A DNA stretch of 53,361 nt from Paenalcaligenes sp035302345 (GCA_035302345.1 DATGSS010000057.1:1-53361), one strand, 5' to 3'. Shown: positions 31,058-40,369, numbered from the stretch's first letter. Translations and numbers: made by a program. The notes: generated from the sequence alone by a model not told the origin.

Positions 31058-33523
31058 ATGTCAACGAATTTTTTGCAACAGTTTGCGGAATACTGGCAGG
31101 ATGCGCAGCAGCGCGGTGCCTTATTTCTCGATATTTTACGCCAACGTGGGGATCAGTTTATTGAGCACACCCGCGAGGGCAAGCCACCGGTTTTGGTTTT
31201 TGAGCACGAATGCGTGCTCGATGGCCGTACCCTCGATCAGCCCGTGAATTATTCGTTGTTGCGCATATTGCCTTCGGAAGATCACCCAGTCGATCCTGAT
31301 GCCAAACCTTTTGTCATCATTGACCCACGAGCAGGGCACGGCCCTGGGGTGGCAGGCTCTAAATTATGTAGTGAGATTGGGGTGGTGACCGCGGCAGGAC
31401 ATCCCTGCTATTTTATCACCTTTGGACCCGAACCTTGCGAGGGGCAAACCATAGAGGCTGTGGTCAAAGCCGAAAAGATTTTTCTACAAAAAGTAGCCCA
31501 ACTACACCCACCCAAACGCGTAGGCAAACCTTTTATCATTGGCAATTGCCAGGGCGGTTGGGCAGCAGCAATATTGGCCAGTGTGGCGCCGGATTTAGCA
31601 GGGCCGCTGTTACTGGCCGGTGCACCGCTGGCATATTGGTCTGGGCGGGCTGGGCAAAACCCAATGCGCTATACCGGTGGGATGGTAGGTGGTGCTTGGC
31701 CCAGCTCTTTTGTTAGTGACCTGCAGGGTGGCATCTTTGATGGTGCGTATCTAGTTGAGAATTTTGAGCAACTGGATCCTGCTAACACCTATTGGAAAAA
31801 GCTCTATAACCTCTATAGCAACGCTGATACCGAGACCGAACGGTTTTTGCAATTTGAACGCTGGTGGACAGGGCATTTCCTGCTGACTCGCAAGGAAATA
31901 GATTGGATAGTGCAAAAGCTCTTTGTGGGTAACCAGCTCTCTCGGGGGCTGTTGCATAATCCGATCGGAGAGGGCTATGTCAATCTACGTAACATCCGTA
32001 GTCCTATTATTGTGTTTGCTTCCGAGGGCGACAACATCACGCCGCCGCCACAGGCGCTGAATTGGATTTTAGATCTTTATCAGGATGTCGAAGATATCCG
32101 CGAGCATGAACAGGTCATCGTGTATTGCTTACACGAAAAAATTGGTCACCTCGGGATTTTTGTGTCTTCTAGCGTGGCCTCTCGCGAGCACGAGGCGTTG
32201 GTAGGCGCATTAGACCTAATCGGTTTATTACCTCCGGGTCTATACGAGGCTAAAATTGAAGACCTGCATCCGCATATGCCGCATTCCGAATGGATTCAAG
32301 GGCGTCACCTAGTTACTTTTGTGCCTCGTGAGCTAGATGATATTCGGGCTTTGGATGATGGCCGTACCGATGAGCAGGGCTTTGAGGTGGTCAATCGCAT
32401 TTCCGAGGTCAACCAGCACGTTTATGATTTGGCCGTTTCTCCTGTTGTGCGTGCTCTTAGCACGGGCTTTAGTCCAAAATGGATGCGGGCGATGCACCCA
32501 AATCGTATGGAAAACTACCTGTGGTCCAGCCTAAATCCCATGGCGGTCTACACCAAAATGGCCGCGCGCACAGCGCGATTAGAGCGCACCCCCATTTCTG
32601 ATGACAATATTTTCCTGGCTTGGGAGCGTCTCATGGGCAATGCGTTGGTCAACAGTTTAGATGCCTACAAAGATATTCGTGATCAAACCATCGAAGCGAC
32701 TTTTCATGCTTTGTATGACAATCCTTATTTGCGGGCTTTAGTCGGTTTGGATGCGCCCTCAGAAACCGAACGGATAGTACAGGCAGATGATTCGGCGTTG
32801 CATAGTGAGTTGCGTGAATTACGTCGCGAACTCGCGGCTTTGCAGATAGAACAAGGTGGACCGGTAGAGGCATTTGCTCGTGTCTTGATTTATATGGCAG
32901 GCGAGCGGACCTTTATTGATGAGCGCGCATTTAATATGCTGCAAAACCTAGCCGCACATGCCCGCCATCAGCTGCATTTGCCCAGTCAAGAAGAGCTGCG
33001 TCCAATCATGCGTCGGCAGTGGCGTATTGTGCGCGCATATCCCGAGCAAGCCATTGATGCGCTGCCGATATTGGTACAGGACCATGCGGCTCGCCAGTCT
33101 ATTTGGGCGGCTGTTTCCAAAATTGCCGAGCTGCGTGATGTGCTAAACATGGACGAAGGCGTCCATGCACGATTTGATCATGTTGCGCGGGTTATGGGGC
33201 TAACCAGTCAGTGGTCGCCTGGAGTCCGCGAGTCATTTATTTGCCCTGAGGCAGTGCAGGAACCCAAGCAAGCAGCTCTAGACATACCACGTGCAACAGC
33301 GACAGAGGCTGTTGAAACCGTGGCATCTAAAGCACCAGTCACCAAGGCGGCAAAGAAATCGGCTCAAAAGGCGGGTAAAAAAGCGGGTAAAAAGGCGGGT
33401 AAAAAAGCGGGTAAAAAGGCAGCCACTAAAGCAGCTAAAAAGCGGGCTACTAAAGGGAGTAAAAAAGCTGCCCAAAAAACGAACGCGACTAAGACAGCCC
33501 CAGCAGCGAAAAAAAGCACTTAA
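31058..33523 (+). CDS. DUF3141 protein, PHA-synthase-like alpha/beta hydrolase with Lys-Ala-Gly repeat tail
   Basis: This 821-residue protein belongs to the DUF3141 family, which resembles polyhydroxyalkanoate synthases. The nucleophile elbow reads GNCQGGW with Cys164, as in PHA synthases (GxCxG), and probable acid and base positions are in SEGDNITPPP and KIGHLGIFV. The C-terminal 75 residues are Lys/Ala-rich, beginning with SKAPVTKAAKK and containing a fivefold KKAG repeat encoded by 12-bp units at about 33367-33420. Such tails resemble histone-H1-like or PHA-granule DNA-binding proteins. GGGAG precedes the ATG. It lies 18 bp after the ABC permease gene, so the four genes may be cotranscribed. 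Function is unproven for the family. Confidence 0.85.
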   Translation: MSTNFLQQFAEYWQDAQQRGALFLDILRQRGDQFIEHTREGKPPVLVFEHECVLDGRTLDQPVNYSLLRILPSEDHPVDPDAKPFVIIDPRAGHGPGVAGSKLCSEIGVVTAAGHPCYFITFGPEPCEGQTIEAVVKAEKIFLQKVAQLHPPKRVGKPFIIGNCQGGWAAAILASVAPDLAGPLLLAGAPLAYWSGRAGQNPMRYTGGMVGGAWPSSFVSDLQGGIFDGAYLVENFEQLDPANTYWKKLYNLYSNADTETERFLQFERWWTGHFLLTRKEIDWIVQKLFVGNQLSRGLLHNPIGEGYVNLRNIRSPIIVFASEGDNITPPPQALNWILDLYQDVEDIREHEQVIVYCLHEKIGHLGIFVSSSVASREHEALVGALDLIGLLPPGLYEAKIEDLHPHMPHSEWIQGRHLVTFVPRELDDIRALDDGRTDEQGFEVVNRISEVNQHVYDLAVSPVVRALSTGFSPKWMRAMHPNRMENYLWSSLNPMAVYTKMAARTARLERTPISDDNIFLAWERLMGNALVNSLDAYKDIRDQTIEATFHALYDNPYLRALVGLDAPSETERIVQADDSALHSELRELRRELAALQIEQGGPVEAFARVLIYMAGERTFIDERAFNMLQNLAAHARHQLHLPSQEELRPIMRRQWRIVRAYPEQAIDALPILVQDHAARQSIWAAVSKIAELRDVLNMDEGVHARFDHVARVMGLTSQWSPGVRESFICPEAVQEPKQAALDIPRATATEAVETVASKAPVTKAAKKSAQKAGKKAGKKAGKKAGKKAATKAAKKRATKGSKKAAQKTNATKTAPAAKKST
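33367..33420 (+). repeat. In-frame 12-bp tandem repeat encoding KKAG
   Basis: About five copies of a GGTAAAAARGCG unit lie end to end inside the DUF3141 gene, alternating between AAAAAAGCG and AAAAAGGCG, so the higher-order period is 24 bp. Copy-number change would keep the frame and only lengthen or shorten the basic tail. Confidence 0.85.
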
Positions 33524-33577
33524 AAGCGATCCTGTAACCTCGAATTGGAGGACAAGTCGCTAAGAAAGGTGGATACG

Positions 33578-34630
33578 CTATGGGGTCGTCTTGAGTTTGG
33601 CTTGGGTCGCCCAACGCTCTAGAGGTAATGGAGGGTTGGGCTGATAGATGCGCTGCATGACGTGTTTTAGCTCGCTATAGTCAGTGATCCCAGGCCAACG
33701 ATAAGGGATAATATGTTGCCATTGCTCTTCAGGATCGAGTTCGGCCACCGCAAAACGGAAATTATTATTGCCAGGGCCCACACCCATGCGTAAATCAGTC
33801 ACAACTAACACCCCATCGGTGGGGTCATAACGTAGCCAGCCACCGCTAAACCATTCTAGGCGTTGTAGCAGCGCGTGATCCTGTACCCATTGTGAATAGT
33901 GGCGTTGGTGGGGGACACAGAGCGCCTCTTTGGGGCCTGAATCCAGCAGGCTGATGATGATTTCGCAGTCTTCATCCGCTTGGGTGCGGACAATAACACG
34001 CCATAACAGACTATTCATGGGCATCGGGGCGCTAAAAACATCGACAACCTCGTGTGTGGCCAGGATTGGGTGCTCTTTGGCGCGATGTTCAGCCCAAACC
34101 TTGGCGCCCACCGTCCAACCCAGATAGGCGGTGCTCAAGATCAAACCCCAACGCATCAGTCCTTGTATGCTGGGTCTGGGTCGGAAAAATAGCCCAGCAA
34201 ATGCCCCTACACACAAAGGTAGGGTATAGAGGGGATCAATAATAAATATGCTGGACCATGTAGTAGGGATAGCCTTCGTAGGCCACCATAACTGCGTACC
34301 AAAACTAGTAAAAGCATCTAGTAACGGGTGTGTAATCAGACATAGCCATAAGGCTAAAAATAATCGACGAGTACTATATTCGGTGTGGGGCCGCCAGAGT
34401 CGCCACACTACAGTGAGCACGATGGCAAAGGCCGTCAACACAAATAAAGAGTGGGTAAACCCCCGATGGTAGGTCATGCTGCTGATGGGGTCAGCGTAGC
34501 GGACAAAGACGTCTAGATCGGGCAGAGTAGCCAGTGCTGCTCCTATAAATACTGATTTACGGCCCAAGAAACGATGCAGGGCCACACCGGTGATACTGCC
34601 GCCAAGAACCGCCTGGGTTAGTGAGTCCAT
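33578..34630 (-). CDS. YdjM-like membrane-bound metal-dependent hydrolase (DUF457)
   Basis: This 350-residue protein has an N-terminal DUF457/YdjM membrane domain with several hydrophobic helices and conserved polar sites: MDSLTQAVLGGS, LPDLDVF, YHRGFTHSLFVL and THPLLDAFTSFGTQLWWP. The Asp and His residues there are the putative metal ligands. The C-terminal 170 residues form a soluble domain of unknown role. The family is annotated as inner-membrane hydrolase, without firm biochemistry. It is convergent with the DUF3141 gene with 54 bp between, and no strong terminator was seen. Confidence 0.88.
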   Translation of the reverse strand: MDSLTQAVLGGSITGVALHRFLGRKSVFIGAALATLPDLDVFVRYADPISSMTYHRGFTHSLFVLTAFAIVLTVVWRLWRPHTEYSTRRLFLALWLCLITHPLLDAFTSFGTQLWWPTKAIPTTWSSIFIIDPLYTLPLCVGAFAGLFFRPRPSIQGLMRWGLILSTAYLGWTVGAKVWAEHRAKEHPILATHEVVDVFSAPMPMNSLLWRVIVRTQADEDCEIIISLLDSGPKEALCVPHQRHYSQWVQDHALLQRLEWFSGGWLRYDPTDGVLVVTDLRMGVGPGNNNFRFAVAELDPEEQWQHIIPYRWPGITDYSELKHVMQRIYQPNPPLPLERWATQAKLKTTP

Positions 34631-34925
34631 AAAATTTGTAAAAGGGGTTCGTCAATGTAGGCTGAAATTTAAACGATCAAGCATGGTGTGTGCAAGTTTA
34701 TTTGCACTGTATCTAGTTGGGAATGAGAAGGAAATTAAATTTAAGCATCTGCGTCGTGTAACGCGCCAATAAAAATGTGTTGTAGATCACGCATAGCCAT
34801 GCCTTTAAAAGAAAAATCAGCGTATGATCGTCTTCGTCAGGGTCTTTGCAGGGAAACATAGTGATACGAGCAGGTCTCTTGATACCGCATTGTTTCCATA
34901 GGTAGGTACTTGTTAGGTTTTGTAT
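34631..34925. other. Intergenic region without recognised features
   Basis: This 295-bp AT-rich spacer separates the divergent DUF457 and trhO genes and must contain both promoters. I saw no convincing ORF, repeat or RNA structure in it. Confidence 0.5.
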
Positions 34926-35948
34926 ATGTCACGTTATTTGATTGCAGCGCTTTATCACTTTGTAGCGTTGGATGATTATCAGGAAATGCAGCCCGCTCTT
35001 CATGAGGTCTGCACGCAGCATTCTGTGATTGGCACATTATTATTAGCCCCCGAGGGAATCAACGGCACCATTGCTGGCTCTCCAAAAGGGGTGCAGGCCG
35101 TGTTGGATTACCTCCGCTCTGATCCACGTTTGGCAAAGCTTCAGCATAAAGAGGCGAGTAGCGAGCAGGCCCCTTTTTATCGTCTAAAGGTGCGCCTTAA
35201 AAAAGAAATCGTCACTCTGGGTGTTCCAGAATTGCGCACTGCAGAATGGGTGGGCGAGTACGTTCCCCCACAAAAATGGAACTCACTCATTAGTCGCCCT
35301 GATGTGGTTGTTGTAGATACGCGTAATGATTATGAGGTTGGTATTGGCACCTTTAAGGGTGCTGTTAATCCACAAACTGACAGCTTTGCCGATTTCCCTC
35401 AGTGGGTAAAAGAGCAGCAACAGCCGGGTGGGGTGCTCGAGGGCAAGCCACCTGTAGCGATGTTTTGCACAGGGGGGATTCGCTGCGAAAAATCCACCGC
35501 CTATTTACGCACTCAAGGTTTTGATGAGGTCTATCATTTACAGGGTGGGATTTTGCAATATCTGGAAGATATCCCACCAGACCTTAGTATGTGGGTAGGC
35601 GAATGCTTTGTCTTTGACGAGCGTGTGTCTGTAGGACACGGACTGCTACGGGGCAAGTATGAGTTTTGTCGGGCTTGTCGCATGCCGGTCAGCCCTCAAG
35701 AACGTCAAATGCCCCAGTTCGAGGCGGGTGTATCCTGTCCCTATTGTCATGGCAGTCACAGCCCAGATAGGGTCAAACGTTTGCGCGAACGCGAGCGACA
35801 AATGCGCATTGCTCAGCAACAGCAAATCGCCCACGTGGGTGCAGATTTAGATGCGCTAAAAGCAGAAAAAAACAGACAGCAGGCCAGCGTTATCGAGGCA
35901 CAAAAAAACAAATCCGCTGCGGGGCAGCACCACCCAGCGACGAATTAG
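34926..35948 (+). CDS. trhO: tRNA uridine(34) hydroxylase, rhodanese family
   Basis: This 340-residue protein matches TrhO (YceA), which hydroxylates U34 of certain tRNAs with prephenate-derived chemistry. The N-terminal acylphosphatase-like domain (APEGINGTIAGSP) is followed by a rhodanese domain with DTRNDYEVGIGTFKGAVNP and catalytic Cys in FCTGGIRCEKST. The C-terminal Cys-rich segment reads CRACRMPVSPQER and CPYCH. I chose ATG at 34926; a TTG two codons upstream is less likely. The last 50 residues are charged and variable. It ends before a GCAA-loop terminator. Confidence 0.93.
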   Translation: MSRYLIAALYHFVALDDYQEMQPALHEVCTQHSVIGTLLLAPEGINGTIAGSPKGVQAVLDYLRSDPRLAKLQHKEASSEQAPFYRLKVRLKKEIVTLGVPELRTAEWVGEYVPPQKWNSLISRPDVVVVDTRNDYEVGIGTFKGAVNPQTDSFADFPQWVKEQQQPGGVLEGKPPVAMFCTGGIRCEKSTAYLRTQGFDEVYHLQGGILQYLEDIPPDLSMWVGECFVFDERVSVGHGLLRGKYEFCRACRMPVSPQERQMPQFEAGVSCPYCHGSHSPDRVKRLRERERQMRIAQQQQIAHVGADLDALKAEKNRQQASVIEAQKNKSAAGQHHPATN

Positions 35949-35964
35949 TTGATTAGTTGTTAAA

Positions 35965-35990
35965 ACGGGGCCGCAAGGCCCCGTAGTTTT
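35965..35990. terminator. Intrinsic terminator with GCAA tetraloop
   Basis: ACGGGGCC and GGCCCCGT (35965-35972 and 35977-35984) enclose a GCAA loop, followed by AGTTTTATT and preceded by AAAA on the other side. It separates trhO from the convergent fabI gene and could stop both. Confidence 0.9.
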
Positions 35991-36024
35991 ATTCCTGGAT
36001 TTATTCCCAGTTTTGTTTCTAGAT

Positions 36025-36819
36025 TTATACCTCAACTGGGTACATGCCTGGCGTGACACTGAAAAAACCAGCATCGACGTGCGTAATTTCACCGGTGATA
36101 CCCGCAGCGAGGTCAGACAGTAAAAAAGCTGCTGTATTGCCGACGTCTTCGATGGTGACGTTGCGACGCAAAGGAGAATTTGCAGCAACAAAGTTGAGGA
36201 TTTTATTAAAGTCTTGGATACCGCTGGCCGCTAAGGTACGTACGGGTCCTGCGGACAGACCATTGGCGCGGATGCCGCGAGGACCTAATGAGGCAGCCAG
36301 ATAACGGACGGAAGCCTCTAGCGAGGCTTTTGCTAATCCCATAGTGTTGTAGTGTGGGACGGCTTTTTCAGCTCCTAGGTAGGTGAGTGTCAGCACAGAG
36401 CTAGGACGCCCTTCTAATAACGGTAAAGTGGCTTTGACCAAGGCTGGGAAGCTATAGGCAGACACCTCGTGCGCTACTGTAAAAGCCTCGCGAGAGAGGC
36501 CCTCGAGAAAATCACCGGCAATAGATTCACGGGGCGCAAAGCCAATCGAGTGGACCAGGCCATCGAGACCGTCCCAATGGGCTCGAATACTGTCACCGAG
36601 TTCGTCGACCTGTGAGTCATCAGTGACATCCAATGGCAGTAAAAATTGGGCATCCAGTTCTTCGGCTAGCTTTTCGATACGAGACTTAAAGCGCTCGCCA
36701 ACGTAAGTGAGCGCAATTTCCGCACCCTGTTGTCTACAGGCTTGAGCAATACCGTAGGCAATAGAACGGTTGGAGATAACTCCTGTAATAAGAATTCGTT
36801 TTCCGCTTAAAAAAGCCAT
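36025..36819 (-). CDS. fabI: Enoyl-[acyl-carrier-protein] reductase (NADH)
   Basis: FabI catalyses the last step of each fatty-acid elongation cycle. The 264-residue protein has the FabI cofactor motif GVISNRSIAYGIA and the catalytic Tyr/Lys pair in HYNTMGLAKASLEA (Y-x6-K). NGLSAGPVRTLAASGI and GEITHVDAGF are also typical. It lies 28 bp after the mltD-like gene on the same strand and may be cotranscribed with gloB-mltD, though its own promoter is possible. FabI is the triclosan target. Confidence 0.96.
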   Translation of the reverse strand: MAFLSGKRILITGVISNRSIAYGIAQACRQQGAEIALTYVGERFKSRIEKLAEELDAQFLLPLDVTDDSQVDELGDSIRAHWDGLDGLVHSIGFAPRESIAGDFLEGLSREAFTVAHEVSAYSFPALVKATLPLLEGRPSSVLTLTYLGAEKAVPHYNTMGLAKASLEASVRYLAASLGPRGIRANGLSAGPVRTLAASGIQDFNKILNFVAANSPLRRNVTIEDVGNTAAFLLSDLAAGITGEITHVDAGFFSVTPGMYPVEV

Positions 36820-36847
36820 GGTGCATTTTCCTTGATAATTTGAATGT

Positions 36848-38320
36848 TTATAACGATTGATTGGGTATGATTAAGCGCTTGCCAAGCGGAATATTATGGC
36901 CGCGCAAATTATTTGTTTCTTGGAGTTCTTGCACCGAGGTATTAAACCGACGCGCAAGGCTATAAAGCGTATCGCCACGTTGGATCGTGTAGTGGCGTTT
37001 TTCGGGCTGTTTTTTTCTGGAGGTCCGACGCTCGATATCATGACCACTGTTGCTATGTTGCACCTCGCGGGCAACCATGCGTTGCGTGGTCTTCTGTGTG
37101 GTACTGCTTGTGCGGATCTCGGCTTGTTTTGTTGAGGCTGCTTCGATTGAGGGCAGCTCTTGGAGTGAGGCAACTTGTACACCCAGAGGTTCAGAGTCGA
37201 GTGTATCAGTGTCTTTTGTCTCTTGAGCAGTGACCAGCAGGACTTGCTGATCGGTGATTTGTTGGCTATTTTTAGCTAAATGGTTGATATCCCGTAATTC
37301 AGTCAGGCTCATGTCGAACCGTTCGGCGATTTCTGACAAACGTTCGCCAGGGCGGGGCTCGTAAACCTCCCAGCGACTCAGGCGCCCTTCGTAGGTTTCC
37401 AGGTTTTCTGCAAAAAGACGTGCATTTTCTTTGGGCAATAAAATAATAGGCCGATCCTGAGGAATGAGATCACGTGTATAAGCTGGGTTTAGAAACATGA
37501 ACTCATCGAGTGGCATATCTGCCAATGTAGCAGCGACCTCGACATCCATGTGACTGGGTCCACGGACAGTGGTGAAATAAGGCTCGTTATTAACCCTGGG
37601 TAGCTGAATGTTATAGGCTACTGGGTTATGAATGATGTTTTTAATGGCTTGTAGCTTGGGCACATAGTTACGCGTTTCGTCAGGCATTTTCAAAGACAAA
37701 TAATCTGTGCCTAGACCGGCTTTTTCATTTTTTTCGATCGCTCGTCGTACTGCCCCTTCGCCCCAATTATACGAAGCTAAAGCTAAATACCAATCGCCCT
37801 GAAAATCAAACAAATAGGATAAATAGTCTAGCGCAGCATGGGTCGAGGCGACAGGATCGCGACGCTCGTCTAGCCACTTATCCTGACGTAAGTTGTAGTG
37901 CTTGCCCGTGCTGGGGATAAATTGCCATAACCCCGAAGCGTGGGCTCTGGAATAAGCAGTAGGGTTAAAAGCGCTTTCTACAAAGGGCAGTAATGCCAGC
38001 TCAGTAGGCATGCCACGTCTTTCAAGCTCATCTACGATAAAATAGAGGTACTTGCTGGCCCGCTCGCTCATGGTCAACACCGAGGTTGCGTTTTGGGCGT
38101 AATAGCGTGTCCACTGATCGACCAATGGAGTGTTTAGGTTCGGGACAGCAAAACCGCGCCGAATACGGACCCAAACATCATCCGGGTCTTGGGTCAGATC
38201 TATGGTATGCGGGGTATCTATGGCAGTGACAAAATCGTCTTTGTCAGCAGCCGGCTGTACAGCACAGGCCGAAACCAGGACCATGAGTACGAGCAGCGAA
38301 AAACGGGTGATGAGTGGCAT
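36848..38320 (-). CDS. mltD: Membrane-bound lytic murein transglycosylase with LysM domains (MltD-like)
   Basis: This 490-residue protein is predicted to be a lipoprotein: the signal ends in the lipobox LVSAC near residue 19. The SLT domain (about residues 95-215) has the catalytic Glu in LLPFVESAFNPTAYS and the motifs SGLWQFIPSTGKHY and LASYNWGEGAV. Two LysM-like peptidoglycan-binding repeats follow, near 325-372 (RPGERLSEIAERFDMS) and at the C-terminus (YTIQRGDTLYSLARRFNTS). It cleaves glycan strands to 1,6-anhydro-muropeptides. Order gloB-mltD on the minus strand, with 5 bp between, matches the conserved neighbourhood seen in other proteobacteria. Confidence 0.94.
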   Translation of the reverse strand: MPLITRFSLLVLMVLVSACAVQPAADKDDFVTAIDTPHTIDLTQDPDDVWVRIRRGFAVPNLNTPLVDQWTRYYAQNATSVLTMSERASKYLYFIVDELERRGMPTELALLPFVESAFNPTAYSRAHASGLWQFIPSTGKHYNLRQDKWLDERRDPVASTHAALDYLSYLFDFQGDWYLALASYNWGEGAVRRAIEKNEKAGLGTDYLSLKMPDETRNYVPKLQAIKNIIHNPVAYNIQLPRVNNEPYFTTVRGPSHMDVEVAATLADMPLDEFMFLNPAYTRDLIPQDRPIILLPKENARLFAENLETYEGRLSRWEVYEPRPGERLSEIAERFDMSLTELRDINHLAKNSQQITDQQVLLVTAQETKDTDTLDSEPLGVQVASLQELPSIEAASTKQAEIRTSSTTQKTTQRMVAREVQHSNSGHDIERRTSRKKQPEKRHYTIQRGDTLYSLARRFNTSVQELQETNNLRGHNIPLGKRLIIPNQSL

Positions 38321-38325
38321 GGCGG

Positions 38326-39150
38326 TCAGTGGTTATTTTTCCATTCTCTAAGAGCTGCAAACACATCGCTGTCTTGGGTCAGCTCGGCTGCTGCATATCG
38401 GCTGGCTGCTGTGATGATGCTTGGCTCGCGGGTACGTAAAAAAGGGTTGGCATCGAGCTCTAGTCCCAGACGCGAGGGCAAGGTGGGCTGTTCTTTTGCC
38501 CGTAGTGCCTCTACTTGTTGGTGATAAAGCTGTAAATGATTGTTGTCAGGTTCTACATCCAAAGCCCATTTGATGTTGCTCAGGGTGTATTCGTGTGCAC
38601 AGCACACAAGAGTATCGGTAGGCAACGCAGCGATTTTGTCCAATGAGGCCAGCATTTGCTCAGCGGTGCCCTCGAAAAGGCGGCCGCAGCCGATGGAAAA
38701 TAAAGTATCACCGCAAAATAAAAAGGGTTGGTCGCCTTGGGGCCCAGTGCTGAAATAGGCAATATGCCCGGCAGTATGTCCGGGGACATCGAGCACTTGG
38801 AACTGCAATTGTAGGACAGGAAATTCTATTTCGTCATTGTCCTGGAGGGTATGATCACAGTGCGGTATATTTTCCCGAGCTGGCCCATACACGGTAGCAT
38901 TGGGGTAGACTTGTTTGATGGCCTGGATCCCTCCGACATGATCCGCATGATGATGCGTGATCAAGATAGCCTGCAGGTCCAGGGCGTGCTTTTGTAGATA
39001 ATGCAGTACCGGATCAGCCTGGCCCGGGTCTACAATAAGGGCATGGGTGTCGTCGTGCACAATCCAGATATAGTTGTCCTTGAAAGCGCGCACCGCACGT
39101 AGTTGTAATCCTTTTAAGGCCGATTGTACTAATACGTTTATCATAGTCAT
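38326..39150 (-). CDS. gloB: Hydroxyacylglutathione hydrolase (glyoxalase II)
   Basis: GloB hydrolyses S-lactoylglutathione to lactate and glutathione in methylglyoxal detoxification. This is a 274-residue metallo-beta-lactamase-fold protein with the binuclear metal motif THHHADHVGG, then VPGHTAGHIAYF and FCGDTLFSIGCGRLFEGT. The C-terminal substrate domain has CAHEYTLSN and NPFLRT. The frame remains open to 39213, but that would overlap the divergent methyltransferase start. I therefore place the start at 39150, with 39144 the close alternative; the family usually starts nearer to AVRAFKDNYIW. The divergent start codons are only 9 bp apart. Confidence 0.94.
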   Translation of the reverse strand: MTMINVLVQSALKGLQLRAVRAFKDNYIWIVHDDTHALIVDPGQADPVLHYLQKHALDLQAILITHHHADHVGGIQAIKQVYPNATVYGPARENIPHCDHTLQDNDEIEFPVLQLQFQVLDVPGHTAGHIAYFSTGPQGDQPFLFCGDTLFSIGCGRLFEGTAEQMLASLDKIAALPTDTLVCCAHEYTLSNIKWALDVEPDNNHLQLYHQQVEALRAKEQPTLPSRLGLELDANPFLRTREPSIITAASRYAAAELTQDSDVFAALREWKNNH

Positions 39151-39159
39151 GGAGGTTTT

Positions 39160-39924
39160 GTGACAGAGTTGTGCAGCCTCACGGCATGGCTCGAGACAGC
39201 TATCGGGCGTCATGTGCGTGCTCTAGAGCAGCGCCAAATCAAAAGCTTGGTATCGAATGTCTTTGGGTACCATGCAGTGCAGGTCAGCCTGCCTGATTGG
39301 GATTTGTTGCGCACCAGTCGCATCATGCATAAATGGTATACCCAACAGCAAGTAAATCCAAGTAGGCATAGTGCTGATCTGCTCGCTACGCAGCCCGAGG
39401 CCTTGCCTTTCGAGACTCAAAGTATTGATCTTATCCTACTTCCCCATGTATTAGAAAATGCCTACGATCCTCATCAGGTCCTCAGAGAGGTCGAAAGAGT
39501 GCTGGTTCCCGAAGGTCGAGTCATCATTACAGGCTTTAATCCCCTTAGTTTATGGGGGCTGCGCGAGCGCATGGTTGGGATTGCACCGCGCTTGCCAGCA
39601 CCGGTTGCGCATTGGGTTTCCCCCCATCGCGTTAGCGACTGGTTAGAATTATTGTCTTTTGATATGGAAGAGTCTTTTCTGGGGGGCTATATCCCCTATT
39701 GCGAAGAGCGGCGTTGGATTAGACGTTGGCAGTTTCTGGAGTATATGGGCCGTCGCTGGTGGCCTATAGGTGGGGCAGTTTATGTCATACGCGCGGTCAA
39801 GCGGGTCAGCGGCATGCGCATGGTCGGTTTAGATTGGAGTCATACCAAGCAACGCCAACGTGGGCGTTCAGTAGCCACTAATAAATCACACAGATGTCAT
39901 TTAGGTGATATAAGCAATGAGTAA
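39160..39924 (+). CDS. Class I SAM-dependent methyltransferase (YafS-like)
   Basis: This 254-residue protein starts at GTG with GGAGG four bases upstream. It belongs to the YafS-like methyltransferases that sit between gloB and rnhA in many proteobacteria. The C-terminal half of the Rossmann fold is clear (LPFETQSIDLILLPHVLENAYDP, then REVERVLVPEGRVIITGFNPLSLWG). The usual glycine-rich SAM loop at the front is not obvious, so the N-terminal part is divergent. Substrate unknown. It overlaps rnhA by 8 bp. Confidence 0.87.
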   Translation: MTELCSLTAWLETAIGRHVRALEQRQIKSLVSNVFGYHAVQVSLPDWDLLRTSRIMHKWYTQQQVNPSRHSADLLATQPEALPFETQSIDLILLPHVLENAYDPHQVLREVERVLVPEGRVIITGFNPLSLWGLRERMVGIAPRLPAPVAHWVSPHRVSDWLELLSFDMEESFLGGYIPYCEERRWIRRWQFLEYMGRRWWPIGGAVYVIRAVKRVSGMRMVGLDWSHTKQRQRGRSVATNKSHRCHLGDISNE

Positions 39925-40369
39925 ACAAGTCGTAGAAATCTGGACTGATGGTGCATGCAAAGGTAACCCCGGAGCGGGGGGCTGGGGTGCTTTATTAAAA
40001 TATGGTCCGCATGAAAAAGAAATTTACGGAGGAGAGGACGACACCACCAACAATAGGATGGAGCTGCAAGCCGTTATCGAGGCGCTGACCTTGCTCAAAA
40101 GATCTTGCACAGTGACAGTACATACAGATTCGCAATATGTCCAAAAGGGAATGACAGAGTGGCTCGAGGGTTGGAAGCAACGAGGCTGGCGCACAGCCAG
40201 CAAACAAGCTGTTAAAAACGCTGACTTGTGGCAAAAATTAGATATACTTTCTACCCAGCATGAGCTGACTTGGAAATGGGTGCGTGGTCATGCTGGTGAT
40301 CCGGGAAATGAGCGCGCAGATGCACTAGCAAATATGGGGGTTGAGTCCATCGCTCAGACACGAGAATGA
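39917..40369 (+). CDS. rnhA: Ribonuclease HI
   Basis: This 150-residue RNase HI removes RNA from RNA-DNA hybrids. The four acidic active-site positions are all visible: IWTDGACKGNPG (Asp), MELQAVIEAL (Glu), VHTDSQYV (Asp) and NERADALA (Asp), plus VRGHAGDPGN with the catalytic His. The start overlaps the methyltransferase by 8 bp. Its own stop overlaps the next gene's ATG by 4 bp, so an efflux adaptor is translationally coupled to a housekeeping gene. Confidence 0.97.
   Translation: MSKQVVEIWTDGACKGNPGAGGWGALLKYGPHEKEIYGGEDDTTNNRMELQAVIEALTLLKRSCTVTVHTDSQYVQKGMTEWLEGWKQRGWRTASKQAVKNADLWQKLDILSTQHELTWKWVRGHAGDPGNERADALANMGVESIAQTRE

Noticed and set aside
33367..33420. Short tandem repeats as a CRISPR-like array
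   Set aside because: The units are 12 bp, contiguous and in frame in a coding gene, with no spacers and no cas genes nearby.
39151..39213. N-terminal extension of GloB up to 39213
   Set aside because: It would overlap the methyltransferase start on the other strand, lacks a ribosome site, and is not part of the GloB family N-terminus.
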